Shown: positions 9,298 to 18,108 of the stretch, piece by piece
Layout of the letters: each line of letters opens with the position of its first letter
How positions within the stretch are numbered: the stretch's first letter is position 1
Assembly (NCBI GenBank): GCA_944393405.1
Contig: CALYAC010000003.1
Location: 62,001-126,000, forward strand
Source of the DNA: an uncultured Clostridia bacterium
Lineage (GTDB): Bacteria > Bacillota_A > Clostridia > TANB77 > CAG-508
DNA length: 64,000 nt
Reading direction: 5' to 3'
Program-made: the position numbers and the translations under genes
Notes under the pieces: model-generated
Told to the model about the DNA's origin: nothing
The model's input: only the letters and a program-made list of their open reading frames with translations
Database searches by the model: none

Positions 9298-10414
9298 TAC
9301 CTCTCTTTTTCATAATTGCAATTACTATTACAGAAAATATTATAGCAAGTACAGCAACACCTATATAACTCTCTATACCTGTTTTTGGAGTTTCATCTAT
9401 TACTTCTTTATTATCTTCAACTATATTTTCATTATCATTACTTTCTATTTTTGTTATCTTAGCATATATAGTTGTATCTTCTATTAATTCTTTATCAAAA
9501 TCAAATTCTGTTTCATAATTTTTATCTGTAAAAAATCCCTCTAGTTTATAATTATCGTCTAGTTCGATATGAGATTCTAATAATTCTTTTGTTATTTTCT
9601 CATCTTTATTTACAGTTATTCTTTTTGTCTCATCTCCAATAATTAATGAAATAATAACTTTTTCCTTTTCTGAATTTACAGTAATTGTTTCTGGTACACT
9701 TGATTCTGATATAACATTGTTATATTCATCAGTTAAAACAACTTTATTTCCTGCTAAAACAACCTTATTTATAGTATTTTCGGTATTTGTAATTGTAAAT
9801 TCTGTTAAGTTTCCATTTGTAGCAGGTCTTACAACATTTTCACTTGATTCTGATGTTAAACTTCCATTCATTGTAATTGTAGGATTATTTGTAGCTGATG
9901 GACCTTTATCAATTTCTATTCCATTATTTTCATTTGTTCCGTTATATCCTAAATGCAAATTTCTTACTTCTATATTTCCACCATTTACTAATACTCCACC
10001 ATATTTAAAACCTGTAACACTAACATTATCTAATATAACTGTTGCACCATCATAAGCTTGTACACCATATTTAGGTCCGTTATTTAATTTAATATCCTTA
10101 AGAGTTAATTTCCCTTCACTTAATTGTGCTGTAATCATAGTCTGATTTCCTGAAGTTGATGTCCAACTATCAGCCCCTGTTAATGTAAATCCATTTCCAT
10201 CAATTATTAATTCTTTTTGAATAACTATTGGTTTAGTAATTGTAATATTATTCTCTATTTCAATAGTATCACCATTATTTGAACTTGAAATCACATTGTT
10301 TAGTGATTCTTCATCATTAGCAGTTAATGTTGCAGCATTACTTATATTTGGAATTACTAATAAAGCTCCAAGCATTAAAATTAAAAGAATTGCAAATTTT
10401 ATTAATTTCTTCAT
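9287..10414 (-). CDS. Cell-wall-anchored surface protein with beta-helix region and TPKTG sorting signal
   Basis: 375 residues. A signal peptide covers residues 1-27 (KKLIKFAILLILMLGALLV...SNA). Residues about 35-210 look like a right-handed parallel beta-helix: repeated I-x-I and N-x-T-I segments such as IEIENNITI, LTLKDIKLNNG and VILDNVSVTG, as in pectate-lyase-like adhesins. A linker and an MucBP/InlB-like EGFFTDKNYETEFDF region follow. The C-terminus is a classic sorting signal: TPKTG at about 342-346, a hydrophobic helix, then KKRGIKG. The adjacent class B sortase is the likely anchoring enzyme. Ligand unknown. Confidence 0.88.
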   Translation of the reverse strand: MKKLIKFAILLILMLGALLVIPNISNAATLTANDEESLNNVISSSNNGDTIEIENNITITKPIVIQKELIIDGNGFTLTGADSWTSTSGNQTMITAQLSEGKLTLKDIKLNNGPKYGVQAYDGATVILDNVSVTGFKYGGVLVNGGNIEVRNLHLGYNGTNENNGIEIDKGPSATNNPTITMNGSLTSESSENVVRPATNGNLTEFTITNTENTINKVVLAGNKVVLTDEYNNVISESSVPETITVNSEKEKVIISLIIGDETKRITVNKDEKITKELLESHIELDDNYKLEGFFTDKNYETEFDFDKELIEDTTIYAKITKIESNDNENIVEDNKEVIDETPKTGIESYIGVAVLAIIFSVIVIAIMKKRGIKG

Positions 10415-10505
10415 TTTTTCACCTCCAGTTCATTTTTATTATTTCCAGATTTGCATTTATTATTTAGTTTTTTATTTTTTTATTTTAAACAAAATTTTCC
10501 AAATT

Positions 10506-10535
10506 AAAAATGGGAGCGCCAATTACTCGCGCTCC
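10506..10535 (-). terminator. Terminator after the 111-aa accessory gene
   Basis: GGAGCGC / GCGCTCC 7-base stem, followed by CATTTTT on the minus strand; very G+C-rich for this genome. Confidence 0.85.
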
Positions 10536-10562
10536 TTAAAATTAAAAGGTATAACTGGGATG

Positions 10563-10898
10563 TTAGTCAATAAAAGCGTGCGGATTTGATGAAAGCTCAA
10601 TGAGCCAGTCTTCTCCACATTCTCCTCCATTAACTCGTGCAGAACAAAGCTTAGGATATAGCTGTGCCTTTACCAGTTCTCGTGCAATAAAGTATCCATA
10701 GTCATCTCTCTCTTGCTCAAGAGCAGAAATAACAATATCTTTTATTACATCAATTTTGTCTGGCATTAGACTATCTGCTACTACCCGAATTGAGAGATGA
10801 TCGTTTACTCTAATATATTCACTATACCTCTCTCTTGGCTCTATTCTTCTTTCCTTCCTTGGAAAATATCCAAAGAATTTTCTTACCCGTTTGTTCAT
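10563..10898 (-). CDS. Hypothetical protein (111 aa), compositionally foreign
   Basis: 111 residues with a basic N-terminus (MNKRVRKFFGYFPRKERRIEPRER) and a mixed alpha/beta body containing VNDHLSIRVVADSLMP and ending SNPHAFID. No signal peptide, membrane segment or catalytic motif that I recognise. It stands alone with a GGAGG-type ribosome site and its own G+C-rich terminator. CGG is used twice as an apparent in-frame Arg codon (AAA CGG GTA, ATT CGG GTA), unlike the core genes, indicating recent acquisition. Function unknown. Confidence 0.7.
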   Translation of the reverse strand: MNKRVRKFFGYFPRKERRIEPRERYSEYIRVNDHLSIRVVADSLMPDKIDVIKDIVISALEQERDDYGYFIARELVKAQLYPKLCSARVNGGECGEDWLIELSSNPHAFID

Positions 10899-10965
10899 TG
10901 TTTATACCTCCTTATAAAAGAACAAATATTATTTTATCATTTATATATGCATAAAGTCAATCATA

Positions 10966-11004
10966 TAAAAAATCCCTTCAGAGCCGTTTTACCGACTCTG
11001 AAGG
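10966..11004 (-). terminator. Terminator after the radical SAM accessory gene
   Basis: Perfect CCTTCAGAG / CTCTGAAGG stem with a 12-base loop, followed by GATTTTTTAT on the minus strand. Confidence 0.9.
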
Positions 11005-11033
11005 TACAGTACACTGCTGGATTTTAGCAAAAA

Positions 11034-12083
11034 TTAGATCTTTTTACCGCAAGACCAGTCGGAGAACAAATCTCCATTTGGCATTGCTGAATAATTGTAA
11101 GTTCTTCTCCTTGCCTTCTTCCATTCTTTTTGGAGTTGTTTTTCAGGAATAAACTCCTTCACAGATACTGTCATTTCGACACCTGCCACGGCTTCCGCTT
11201 TTATGGTAGGTATGTCCATTCCAGTAAAAGCGAGCATAAGCTGTAATTCCGGTGGGAATATTGTTCCCTCTACTTCTACCTCATATTCAATGATGCCAGT
11301 AAATTTCGTGACTCGAAATCCAGCGTCAAAGATAATCGGTTCTTCCTCAGAAAAGCCTCTTTTACGAAGCTCTTCTTTTACATTTTCAAGCAGTTCTGGA
11401 TCACAGCTTAAGTTCTGCTTTGCCCCAAGTGGTGTAACATCGTCTTGGAAATTCGAAAACATGACGTTTGGAATCTCAACTTTTGCTGCCCACTGGAGGT
11501 ACTTGATTACCTCCTCAACAGTGTTTATGCCACCCTTTTGGCATAAACATGAAAGCTGCATCTTGTTGTGTCTTAATTCTTCACAGACACTCTCCTGCAA
11601 ATCCTCAGTAGTCAGAAGCTCTTCACCTCTTCGAGGATTGAAAATCCGTAAGTTAATCTCGTCATCGTAATGATATCTCGATAAAATTACGGTTTCAAAC
11701 CATCTGCAGATCATGCAGCTGTCAAATCTGTCGAGGAAGATTTCTCTTGCCCCATTGGTCACGATGGAATATTTCGTCACATCGTCATCACTTTTCGCAA
11801 AGAGAATGTTCCTGTTGTCCAGATCTACAATCAGATCCCAGATTTTATCAATCTTATAGAGCGGTTCTCCGCCACCAAAGATGATGTGTCTGAACTGGTT
11901 GTAGTTTTCTCTTAACACTTCGTCCAGGATGTAGCGTTTGCCCATCATGGACTCTTCGCTAAATGACTTATTTCTGCAACATGCGCAGTTACACTGGCAG
12001 TATCCGTCGTACGTCACATAGAGCTGTTTCTGCTCTACGTGGCCAAAGTGAGTTCTCCGTATCCTTGAAAAATCTTTCGACAT
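11034..12083 (-). CDS. Radical SAM enzyme of unknown specificity
   Basis: 349 residues. The cluster motif C-x3-C-x2-C is present inside YCQCNCACC, after a strand ending YVTYDGY, and the SAM-binding GGGEPL motif follows at about residues 69-74. No SPASM-type cysteine cluster is evident in the C-terminal half; the end is basic (KEWKKARRRTYNY). The gene is monocistronic, with a consensus promoter, an AAGGAGG site and a G+C-rich terminator. Composition near 45% G+C and in-frame Arg CGG codons mark it as acquired. Substrate unknown; no precursor peptide or partner gene is adjacent on the same transcript. Confidence 0.85.
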   Translation of the reverse strand: MSKDFSRIRRTHFGHVEQKQLYVTYDGYCQCNCACCRNKSFSEESMMGKRYILDEVLRENYNQFRHIIFGGGEPLYKIDKIWDLIVDLDNRNILFAKSDDDVTKYSIVTNGAREIFLDRFDSCMICRWFETVILSRYHYDDEINLRIFNPRRGEELLTTEDLQESVCEELRHNKMQLSCLCQKGGINTVEEVIKYLQWAAKVEIPNVMFSNFQDDVTPLGAKQNLSCDPELLENVKEELRKRGFSEEEPIIFDAGFRVTKFTGIIEYEVEVEGTIFPPELQLMLAFTGMDIPTIKAEAVAGVEMTVSVKEFIPEKQLQKEWKKARRRTYNYSAMPNGDLFSDWSCGKKI

Positions 12084-12124
12084 AATAATGCCCTCCTTAT
12101 GTATTTATTTATTGTACAACTTTT

Positions 12125-12153
12125 ATTATATCATATTTTTACTTTTATGTAAA
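12125..12153 (-). promoter_or_regulatory. Promoter of the radical SAM gene
   Basis: Minus strand TTTACA, 17 bases, TATAAT with an upstream TGA (extended -10). Confidence 0.8.
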
Positions 12154-12193
12154 TTAAAAGAAGTAATATATTAATTTATACTACTTCTTTTAA
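12154..12193 (-). terminator. Probable terminator after rdgB
   Basis: TTAAAAGAAGTA inverted repeat downstream of rdgB; the T-run is short and the stem is AT-rich. Confidence 0.55.
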
Positions 12194-12233
12194 TATAATA
12201 ATTTATTTTTTCATAAACATTCTATTTACTTAC

Positions 12234-12797
12234 CTATATATCCTTTATTTGTTCTAATGCTCTTTTTCTACTACTTATTTTATTTTTTTCTTTACTGTCT
12301 AATTCTGCTAAAGTTCTTCCATCACTTATTTCAAAAATCTCATCAAAGCCAAAACCATTTGTACCTCTTTTTTCTTTTGAAATATTTCCTTCTAAAACAC
12401 CTGTATATATATTGTAATTTTCATCAGGTCTTACTACAGCAATACAAGTTATAACTTTTGCTTTTCTATTTAGTATATTTTTCATTTTATTTAGAATATA
12501 TGTATTTCTTTCATCTTGTGTAGCATCTTCACCTAAAAATCTAGCTGTTTTTACTCCTGGAAAACCACCTAATTCTTCAATGCATAAACCACTATCATCA
12601 GCAATACATATTTTATTTGTTAATTTACATATTTCTTTTGCTTTTTTTAAAGCATTACCCTCAAAAGTTTCTTGATTTTCTTCAACTTCTATATTAATAT
12701 TCGCTTCTTTTAAAGATAGTATCTTATAGTCTTTTAATATTTCTTGAATTTCTTTTACTTTTCCTTGATTATTAGTAGCTAAAATTATCTCTTTCAT
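12234..12797 (-). CDS. rdgB: XTP/dITP pyrophosphatase (non-canonical purine NTPase)
   Basis: 187 residues, typical for the RdgB/HAM1 family, which removes dITP and XTP from the nucleotide pool. The family signatures are all present: ATNNQGKVKEI at the N-terminus, ADDSGL near residues 67-72, PGVKTAR, the GFGFDEIF segment near residue 146 and the closing LAEL...KNKISSRKRA. The start is supported by an upstream AAAGGAG-like site. AT-rich and native in composition, it lies between two foreign-looking standalone genes. Confidence 0.95.
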   Translation of the reverse strand: MKEIILATNNQGKVKEIQEILKDYKILSLKEANINIEVEENQETFEGNALKKAKEICKLTNKICIADDSGLCIEELGGFPGVKTARFLGEDATQDERNTYILNKMKNILNRKAKVITCIAVVRPDENYNIYTGVLEGNISKEKRGTNGFGFDEIFEISDGRTLAELDSKEKNKISSRKRALEQIKDI

Positions 12798-12868
12798 ATT
12801 AATCTCCTTTAGTTATCTTTTCATTTACATTTTATCATAATAATATATTTTTATCTATATATTTATAT

Positions 12869-12914
12869 AAAAAGACTAGCGTGGGAATAGCTTTCGCTAC
12901 CCCACGCCAGTTTT
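12869..12914 (-). terminator. Terminator after the large membrane protein gene
   Basis: GACTAGCGTGGG(a)TAGC / GCTACCCCACGCCAGT imperfect long stem with a short loop, then TCTTTTTATA on the minus strand. Confidence 0.85.
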
Positions 12915-12919
12915 AGCTT

Positions 12920-14701
12920 TTATTTAGCATCTTCAAGAAGCTTTGCCTTTTCTTCATCGGTAAGGCTGTCCCATTCTTCCTGTGCTTTGTCAGGATCAAC
13001 TTCTATAACGTTGTTTGTCTCGTTATCCTCGACTCCAGCCTTGTCAGATGTTTGCTCATCTTTCTTTATCTGATCATCTGATTTTTCTTGTGAGAAATCA
13101 AGATTATCAAAGTCAGCAATATTCACAGTTCCATTGCTGTCGTCAAGGTACGAAAGCTTAACATTGTCACCCTCACGGGTAATCGCCAGCTCATCTGACA
13201 GAGCACTTGAAGCCACATACAGTTTTGTATGATCATCGTTGATAATCATATAGTACGTGGTATTGCCATTGGAAATTTCAGCCGAAATTCTACTTACCAC
13301 ACCTTCTGTGTGATACAGATAGGCTTCATCGCTTCCAATAACAGAGCTGTTTCCACCAGCTAAAATCGCATCAATATACTTTTGTTGTGCCTGTGCAACA
13401 GTAGAACCTGTTGCAACAATCGAATAATTCTCGATATTAACAAAAGCATATGACTTGATAAGCCCTGCCTTGTCCTTCATCGTCATGAAGTATGTTGGAA
13501 TTCCCTGTACATTAAGCGGTACAGGAAGCGTTGCTGTGTACTCTTTTTCCTGAAGCATACCTTCTGCACTCGCTTGTGCAGCTTCTTCCGTTGCTCCAGC
13601 AAGTTCAAAGTACTTGGCTTCTTTTGTCCTTGTATTTACCATAACAAATCCGGTTGTGGCATCGTCATTTCCAACAGATGTCATACCTGTGTAATAATAA
13701 CACTCACCATCATTGTAGACGGTAAGAACACCAGGTGTTTTTACAATGACACCATTTTTACCAAATACAGAATTCCAAAAGCCTTTCTCAAATTTTCCAT
13801 AATTATCAATTTGAGAATTAATGAAGTCTTCAGGCTGAATCTTATCGACCCATTCTGGAGTATCTTCAATCGAGTACCAATTACATTCCCCCGTCTGAGG
13901 GTCACAAATAAGTACCCCTGTAGCTTCAGGAAGTCCCCAAAAGGCTGTGTTCTCATACGTAGTAACCGTCCAATATGGACGACCGCTATCATCAAGCTCA
14001 AAGGACATATCAGTAAGTCCAGTAGTTCTGTAACCTGAGCTTCTAATATGCCGTAACAGATTGTCTCCAAACCAAGCACTATTTAAGTACTTAAGTTTTA
14101 TATCAGAGCCATCTTCAAGCTGTTGTACGAGCTCAACCTCATCCGGATCTGTAGCACTCACAGTCACGTATCCTGGAGTGGACTTATTGTCCGTATATTT
14201 CCAGAAGTTTTCATGTTCCAAAGGTGCTACAAATACAAGCTCACCGTCAATCTGCTGGAGTGTAAAATCTCCAACATCTACTATGGACCCAAGACCTCTC
14301 TCTTCTCCAAGCTTTTTCTCAGCCTGTTTAAGAGCTAAGTCCTCATCAACTGTCGGAATCTGGGTGTAATCAATAGGTAAAATACTTTCCGTAAAGGATG
14401 TTTCCTCCACTTCACCTATTTGATTATATGCCTTGTTGGCATTAAATAGATCGGACCCACCAAATAGTCCAATCAGGAATGCTACAACAACTAACACTCC
14501 GACTATGCACGGAAACGCAATACTTATTTCTTCGTATCCCAGTATAGCTCCAAGCACAACCATCTCAGCGATGATAAATGTGCCCCAGAACAGAGCTCCT
14601 CCCATGAACCCGATTGAAAGGTTCACTTTTGTTGCATAGGCTAATATAGCCCAAATTACTACCGGGACCAAAAATGATATCCCATAACCTACCTTCTTCA
14701 T
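12920..14701 (-). CDS. Large membrane protein with extended soluble domain, acquired
   Basis: 593 residues. Three hydrophobic segments (about residues 5-24, 30-55 and 62-84) are followed by a long soluble region of roughly 500 residues. Repeated motifs there (GELVFVAPLEH, GRPYWTVTTYE, GIPTYFMTMKDK with VATGSTVAQAQQKY) suggest beta-rich PepSY-like units. The C-terminus is acidic and disordered (DQIKKDEQTSDKAGVEDNE), ending in EEWDSLTDEEKAKLLEDAK. I do not recognise a named family. Gene G+C is far above the core and it is monocistronic with a consensus promoter and a strong terminator. No in-frame CGG is present although CGG trinucleotides occur in other frames. Confidence 0.7.
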   Translation of the reverse strand: MKKVGYGISFLVPVVIWAILAYATKVNLSIGFMGGALFWGTFIIAEMVVLGAILGYEEISIAFPCIVGVLVVVAFLIGLFGGSDLFNANKAYNQIGEVEETSFTESILPIDYTQIPTVDEDLALKQAEKKLGEERGLGSIVDVGDFTLQQIDGELVFVAPLEHENFWKYTDNKSTPGYVTVSATDPDEVELVQQLEDGSDIKLKYLNSAWFGDNLLRHIRSSGYRTTGLTDMSFELDDSGRPYWTVTTYENTAFWGLPEATGVLICDPQTGECNWYSIEDTPEWVDKIQPEDFINSQIDNYGKFEKGFWNSVFGKNGVIVKTPGVLTVYNDGECYYYTGMTSVGNDDATTGFVMVNTRTKEAKYFELAGATEEAAQASAEGMLQEKEYTATLPVPLNVQGIPTYFMTMKDKAGLIKSYAFVNIENYSIVATGSTVAQAQQKYIDAILAGGNSSVIGSDEAYLYHTEGVVSRISAEISNGNTTYYMIINDDHTKLYVASSALSDELAITREGDNVKLSYLDDSNGTVNIADFDNLDFSQEKSDDQIKKDEQTSDKAGVEDNETNNVIEVDPDKAQEEWDSLTDEEKAKLLEDAK

Positions 14702-14829
14702 AACTATTCTCCTTATGCTGTCTTGAATCTATTGTTTACAAGTTACGATAAAACTTCTTAAATCAATAAAAGCCTCCTTTCCTTATAGTTACTGTACTAT
14801 AGGATGTATATATATAGTACGTAAACATA

Positions 14830-14858
14830 ATTATATCACAATTTATAAGTTTTTTCAA
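14830..14858 (-). promoter_or_regulatory. Promoter of the large membrane protein gene
   Basis: Minus strand TTGAAA, 17 bases, TATAAT. The leader to the ATG is about 120 nt and contains a second ribosome site (AAAGGAGG at 14780-14773) in front of a start-stop mini-frame. Confidence 0.75.
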
Positions 14859-14865
14859 TTGACAT

Positions 14866-14894
14866 AAAAAGCAGAACTCTATAGTTCTGCTTTT
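14866..14894. terminator. Terminator after ppdK
   Basis: AAAAAGCAGAACT / AGTTCTGCTTTT perfect stem with a 4-base loop and T-runs on either strand. Confidence 0.9.
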
Positions 14895-14926
14895 ATACTA
14901 ACATATTATCTTTTATATGTTATTTT

Positions 14927-17548
14927 TTATCTTGGATTTTTAATAGCTGCTTGTGCTGCTGCTAGCCTAGCTATTGGAACTCTAAATGGTGAACAAGATA
15001 CATATGTTAATCCTATTCTATGGCAATATTCAACAGTTGCAGGATTTCCTCCATGTTCTCCACAGATACCAAGCTCTATATCTGGTCTTGTTTGTCTACC
15101 TAGTTTTGCAGCATGTTCAACAAGTGTGCCAACTCCTTCTTCATCTATTCTTGCAAATGGATCAAAATCATAAATATTTTTAGAATAATATTCACCTAAG
15201 AACTTGCCTGCATCATCACGACTAAATCCAAATGTCATTTGAGTTAAATCATTTGTTCCAAATGAGAAAAATTCAGCTTCTTTAGCAATTTTATCTGCTA
15301 TTAGAGTAGCTCTTGGTATTTCTATCATAGTTCCTACCATATATTTAATATCCATTTTTTCTTGCTTTAGCATTTCATCTGCTGTTTTTGTAATAATATT
15401 TTTTACATATACAAGTTCTTTATAGTCACCTACAAGTGGAATCATTATTTCAGGTTTTACATCTATACCTTCTTTTTTTACATTTATTGCAGCTCCTATA
15501 ATTGCCTTAGTTTGCATAACACCAATTTCTGGATATGTTACATCTAATCTACATCCTCTATGTCCCATCATAGGGTTAAACTCATGTAAACTTACTACAA
15601 CATTTTTTAACTCATCAAATGTCATATTCATATCTTTAGCTAAAGCTTCAATTTCTTCATCTGTATGAGGTAAGAATTCATGTAAAGGTGGATCTAGTAA
15701 TCTAATAGTTACTGGAAGACCTTTCATTTCTCTAAATAATCCTTCAAAGTCTCCTCTTTGCATTGGAAGTATTTTGTCTAAAGCTTTTTCTCTTTGTTCT
15801 TTTGTTTTAGAAACAATCATTTCTCTAATTGCAGCAATTCTTTCTGGTGCAAAGAACATATGCTCTGTTCTACATAGACCAATACCCTGTGCTCCAAATT
15901 CATATGCTTGTTTTGCGTCTTTAGGAGTATCAGCATTTGTTCTAACTTCCATTTGTCTATATCTATCTGCCCATTCCATAAATTTAGCAAAATTTCCTGA
16001 AACAGTTGCTGTAACTGTATCTATTTTTTCTCCATAAACATTTCCTGTAGAACCATCTAATGAAATCCAGTCTCCTTCTTTAAATGTTTGACCAGCTACT
16101 GTAAATGTTCTTTCTTCTTCATTTACAGATACTTCTGAACATCCAGAAACACAGCAAGTACCCATACCACGAGCAACAACTGCTGCATGTGATGTCATAC
16201 CACCTCTTACAGTAAGTATTCCATGGCATACATGCATACCATCAATATCCTCTGGTGATGTTTCAAGTCTTACTAATATTAAGTCTTTTTCTCCTGCTTC
16301 ATGTTTTGCTAGAGCATCATCTGCTGTAAATACAACTTTTCCTGTTGCAGCTCCTGGAGATGCTGCAAGTCCTTTTGCAATTGGTTTTGCTTGTTTTAAT
16401 TTTTCTCCATCAAAATTAGGATGTAATAATTGATCTAATTGATTTGGTTCAACTCTTAAAACAGCTTCTTTTTCAGTTATCATTCCTTCATTTACTAAAT
16501 CAACTGCTATTTGAAGCGCTGCTGTAGCAGTCCTTTTGCCATTTCTTGTTTGTAAGAAATATAATTTTCCATTTTCTATAGTAAATTCCATGTCTTGCAT
16601 ATCTTTATAATGTTTTTCTAGCATATTTGCATACATTACAAAATCTTGATATGCTTCCATATCTGTTTCTTTTAATGTTTCAATTGGCTTAGGTGTACGA
16701 ATACCAGCAACAACGTCTTCTCCTTGTGCATTCATTAAATATTCTCCAAATATTTTGTTTTCTCCAGTTGCTGGATTACGAGAAAAGGCAACACCTGTAC
16801 CACAGTCTTCTCCCATGTTTCCGAATACCATTTCTTGTACATTTACTGCAGTTCCCCAACTACTTGGTATATCATTTAATCTTCTATATGTTATAGCTCT
16901 TGGATTGTTCCATGATCTAAATACAGCAGTTATTGCTTCCATTAGTTGTTCCTCTGGATTAGTTGGAAACTCAGATCCATGCTCTTTTAAATATATTCCT
17001 TTAAATATTTCTACTAATTCTTTTAAATCTTCAGCTGTAAGTTCTGTATCTAACTTAACTCCTCTTTGTTTCTTCATTTCATCTATAGCATTTTCAAATA
17101 ATGGTTTTGGTATTTCCATTACAACATCACTAAACATTTGAATAAATCTTCTATAGCTATCATAAGCAAATCTTTCATTCTTTTTAGCCATAGATTCAAC
17201 AACTTCTTTATTTAGCCCAAGATTTAATATTGTATCCATCATTCCAGGCATTGATGCTCTTGCTCCAGAACGAACTGAAACTAAAAGTGGATTTTCCGGA
17301 TCTCCAAATTTCTTTTTAGTCATATTTTCTAATTCTCTTAAGCTTGAAAAAACTTGTGATTTTACTTCATCTGAAACCTTCTCGCCATTATCATAGTATT
17401 CTATACAAGCTTCTGTTGTAATTGTAAATCCTTGTGGTATTGGAAGCCCTAAATTTGTCATTTCAGCAAGATTTGCGCCTTTTCCTCCAAGTAATTCACG
17501 CATTGATGCATTACCTTCTCTAAATAGATATACATATTTTTTATCCAT
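14927..17548 (-). CDS. ppdK: Pyruvate, phosphate dikinase
   Basis: About 873 residues, the usual length. It interconverts pyruvate + ATP + Pi with PEP + AMP + PPi, a central glycolytic or gluconeogenic step in many anaerobes. The N-terminal ATP-grasp half starts KKYVYLFREG and has GGKGANLAEM. The phosphohistidine domain has GGMTSHAAVVARGMG, with the catalytic His near residue 452. The C-terminal PEP-binding TIM barrel includes GICGEHGG with the catalytic Cys. I place the start at ATG 17548. An in-frame ATG at 17563 overlaps the GGGAGGA ribosome site that serves 17548. The gene is monocistronic. Confidence 0.97.
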   Translation of the reverse strand: MDKKYVYLFREGNASMRELLGGKGANLAEMTNLGLPIPQGFTITTEACIEYYDNGEKVSDEVKSQVFSSLRELENMTKKKFGDPENPLLVSVRSGARASMPGMMDTILNLGLNKEVVESMAKKNERFAYDSYRRFIQMFSDVVMEIPKPLFENAIDEMKKQRGVKLDTELTAEDLKELVEIFKGIYLKEHGSEFPTNPEEQLMEAITAVFRSWNNPRAITYRRLNDIPSSWGTAVNVQEMVFGNMGEDCGTGVAFSRNPATGENKIFGEYLMNAQGEDVVAGIRTPKPIETLKETDMEAYQDFVMYANMLEKHYKDMQDMEFTIENGKLYFLQTRNGKRTATAALQIAVDLVNEGMITEKEAVLRVEPNQLDQLLHPNFDGEKLKQAKPIAKGLAASPGAATGKVVFTADDALAKHEAGEKDLILVRLETSPEDIDGMHVCHGILTVRGGMTSHAAVVARGMGTCCVSGCSEVSVNEEERTFTVAGQTFKEGDWISLDGSTGNVYGEKIDTVTATVSGNFAKFMEWADRYRQMEVRTNADTPKDAKQAYEFGAQGIGLCRTEHMFFAPERIAAIREMIVSKTKEQREKALDKILPMQRGDFEGLFREMKGLPVTIRLLDPPLHEFLPHTDEEIEALAKDMNMTFDELKNVVVSLHEFNPMMGHRGCRLDVTYPEIGVMQTKAIIGAAINVKKEGIDVKPEIMIPLVGDYKELVYVKNIITKTADEMLKQEKMDIKYMVGTMIEIPRATLIADKIAKEAEFFSFGTNDLTQMTFGFSRDDAGKFLGEYYSKNIYDFDPFARIDEEGVGTLVEHAAKLGRQTRPDIELGICGEHGGNPATVEYCHRIGLTYVSCSPFRVPIARLAAAQAAIKNPR

Positions 17549-17650
17549 ATTTGTTCCTCCCATATTTATATCTTTTGCATTTAATATTTTTTTATGTATT
17601 AAATTAGTTATTTTAAACTAATTTTACTTATAGTTTGTATTAATACAATT

Positions 17651-17679
17651 ATTATATATATAATATTAAAAAAAGTAAA
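17651..17679 (-). promoter_or_regulatory. Promoter of ppdK
   Basis: Minus strand TTTACT, 17 bases, TATAAT, about 100 bases upstream of the start. Confidence 0.7.
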
Positions 17680-17744
17680 CAAAAATTTTTTATTTTTTAT
17701 AAAAGGAATTAAACTTATTTATTTTTTAAACTAATAAACAACAA

Positions 17745-17775
17745 AAAACATTACTATTTTTATAGTAATGTTTTA
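17745..17775 (-). terminator. Terminator after the DUF1294 gene
   Basis: AAAACATTACTA / TAGTAATGTTTT stem with a short T-rich loop, downstream of the SpoVB-like/DUF1294 operon. Confidence 0.75.
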
Positions 17776-17813
17776 AATAATATATGAGAAAAAAGGGTCT
17801 ACCACCCATTTTT

Positions 17814-18098
17814 TCATTTTATAAAATCATTGTATACCATAAATATTAATATTATCTGCATAACTAATATTACTGGAAATCCAATAGAAAATCTAAGTTT
17901 CTTAGTTTTATGTCTAAATGTATACATTCCGGCAATTGCTCCTATGCTTCCTCCTATTAATGCTAATACAAATAATGTTTGTTCTGGTATCCTCCACTTT
18001 CCGTATCTAGCTTTTCTTTTATCTAAGTACATAGCTAAGAATGCTATTAAATTAATTATAACTATATATATAATTAAATATTTAATAATGTCATTCAT
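17814..18098 (-). CDS. DUF1294 family small membrane protein
   Basis: 94 residues with hydrophobic segments at about 6-24, 42-62 and 70-90. The family core is visible as DKRKARYGKWRIPE followed by LIGGSIGAIAGMYTFRHKTKK. Function is unknown for the family; it sits in the cytoplasmic membrane. It begins ten bases after the stop of the SpoVB-like gene, so the two form an operon. It ends in TGA, which shows that TGA is a stop codon in native genes. Confidence 0.88.
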   Translation of the reverse strand: MNDIIKYLIIYIVIINLIAFLAMYLDKRKARYGKWRIPEQTLFVLALIGGSIGAIAGMYTFRHKTKKLRFSIGFPVILVMQIILIFMVYNDFIK

Positions 18099-18108
18099 TT
18101 ATTATCTC

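Noticed and set aside
13574..14639. Several frames overlapping the large membrane protein in other phases
   Set aside because: Shadows of the real frame, without ribosome sites or recognisable products.
4570..18098. TGA as a sense codon (Trp or other) in this genome
   Set aside because: TGA ends the intact DUF1294 gene (17814) and the XRE regulator (6106), and tryptophan codons elsewhere are TGG.
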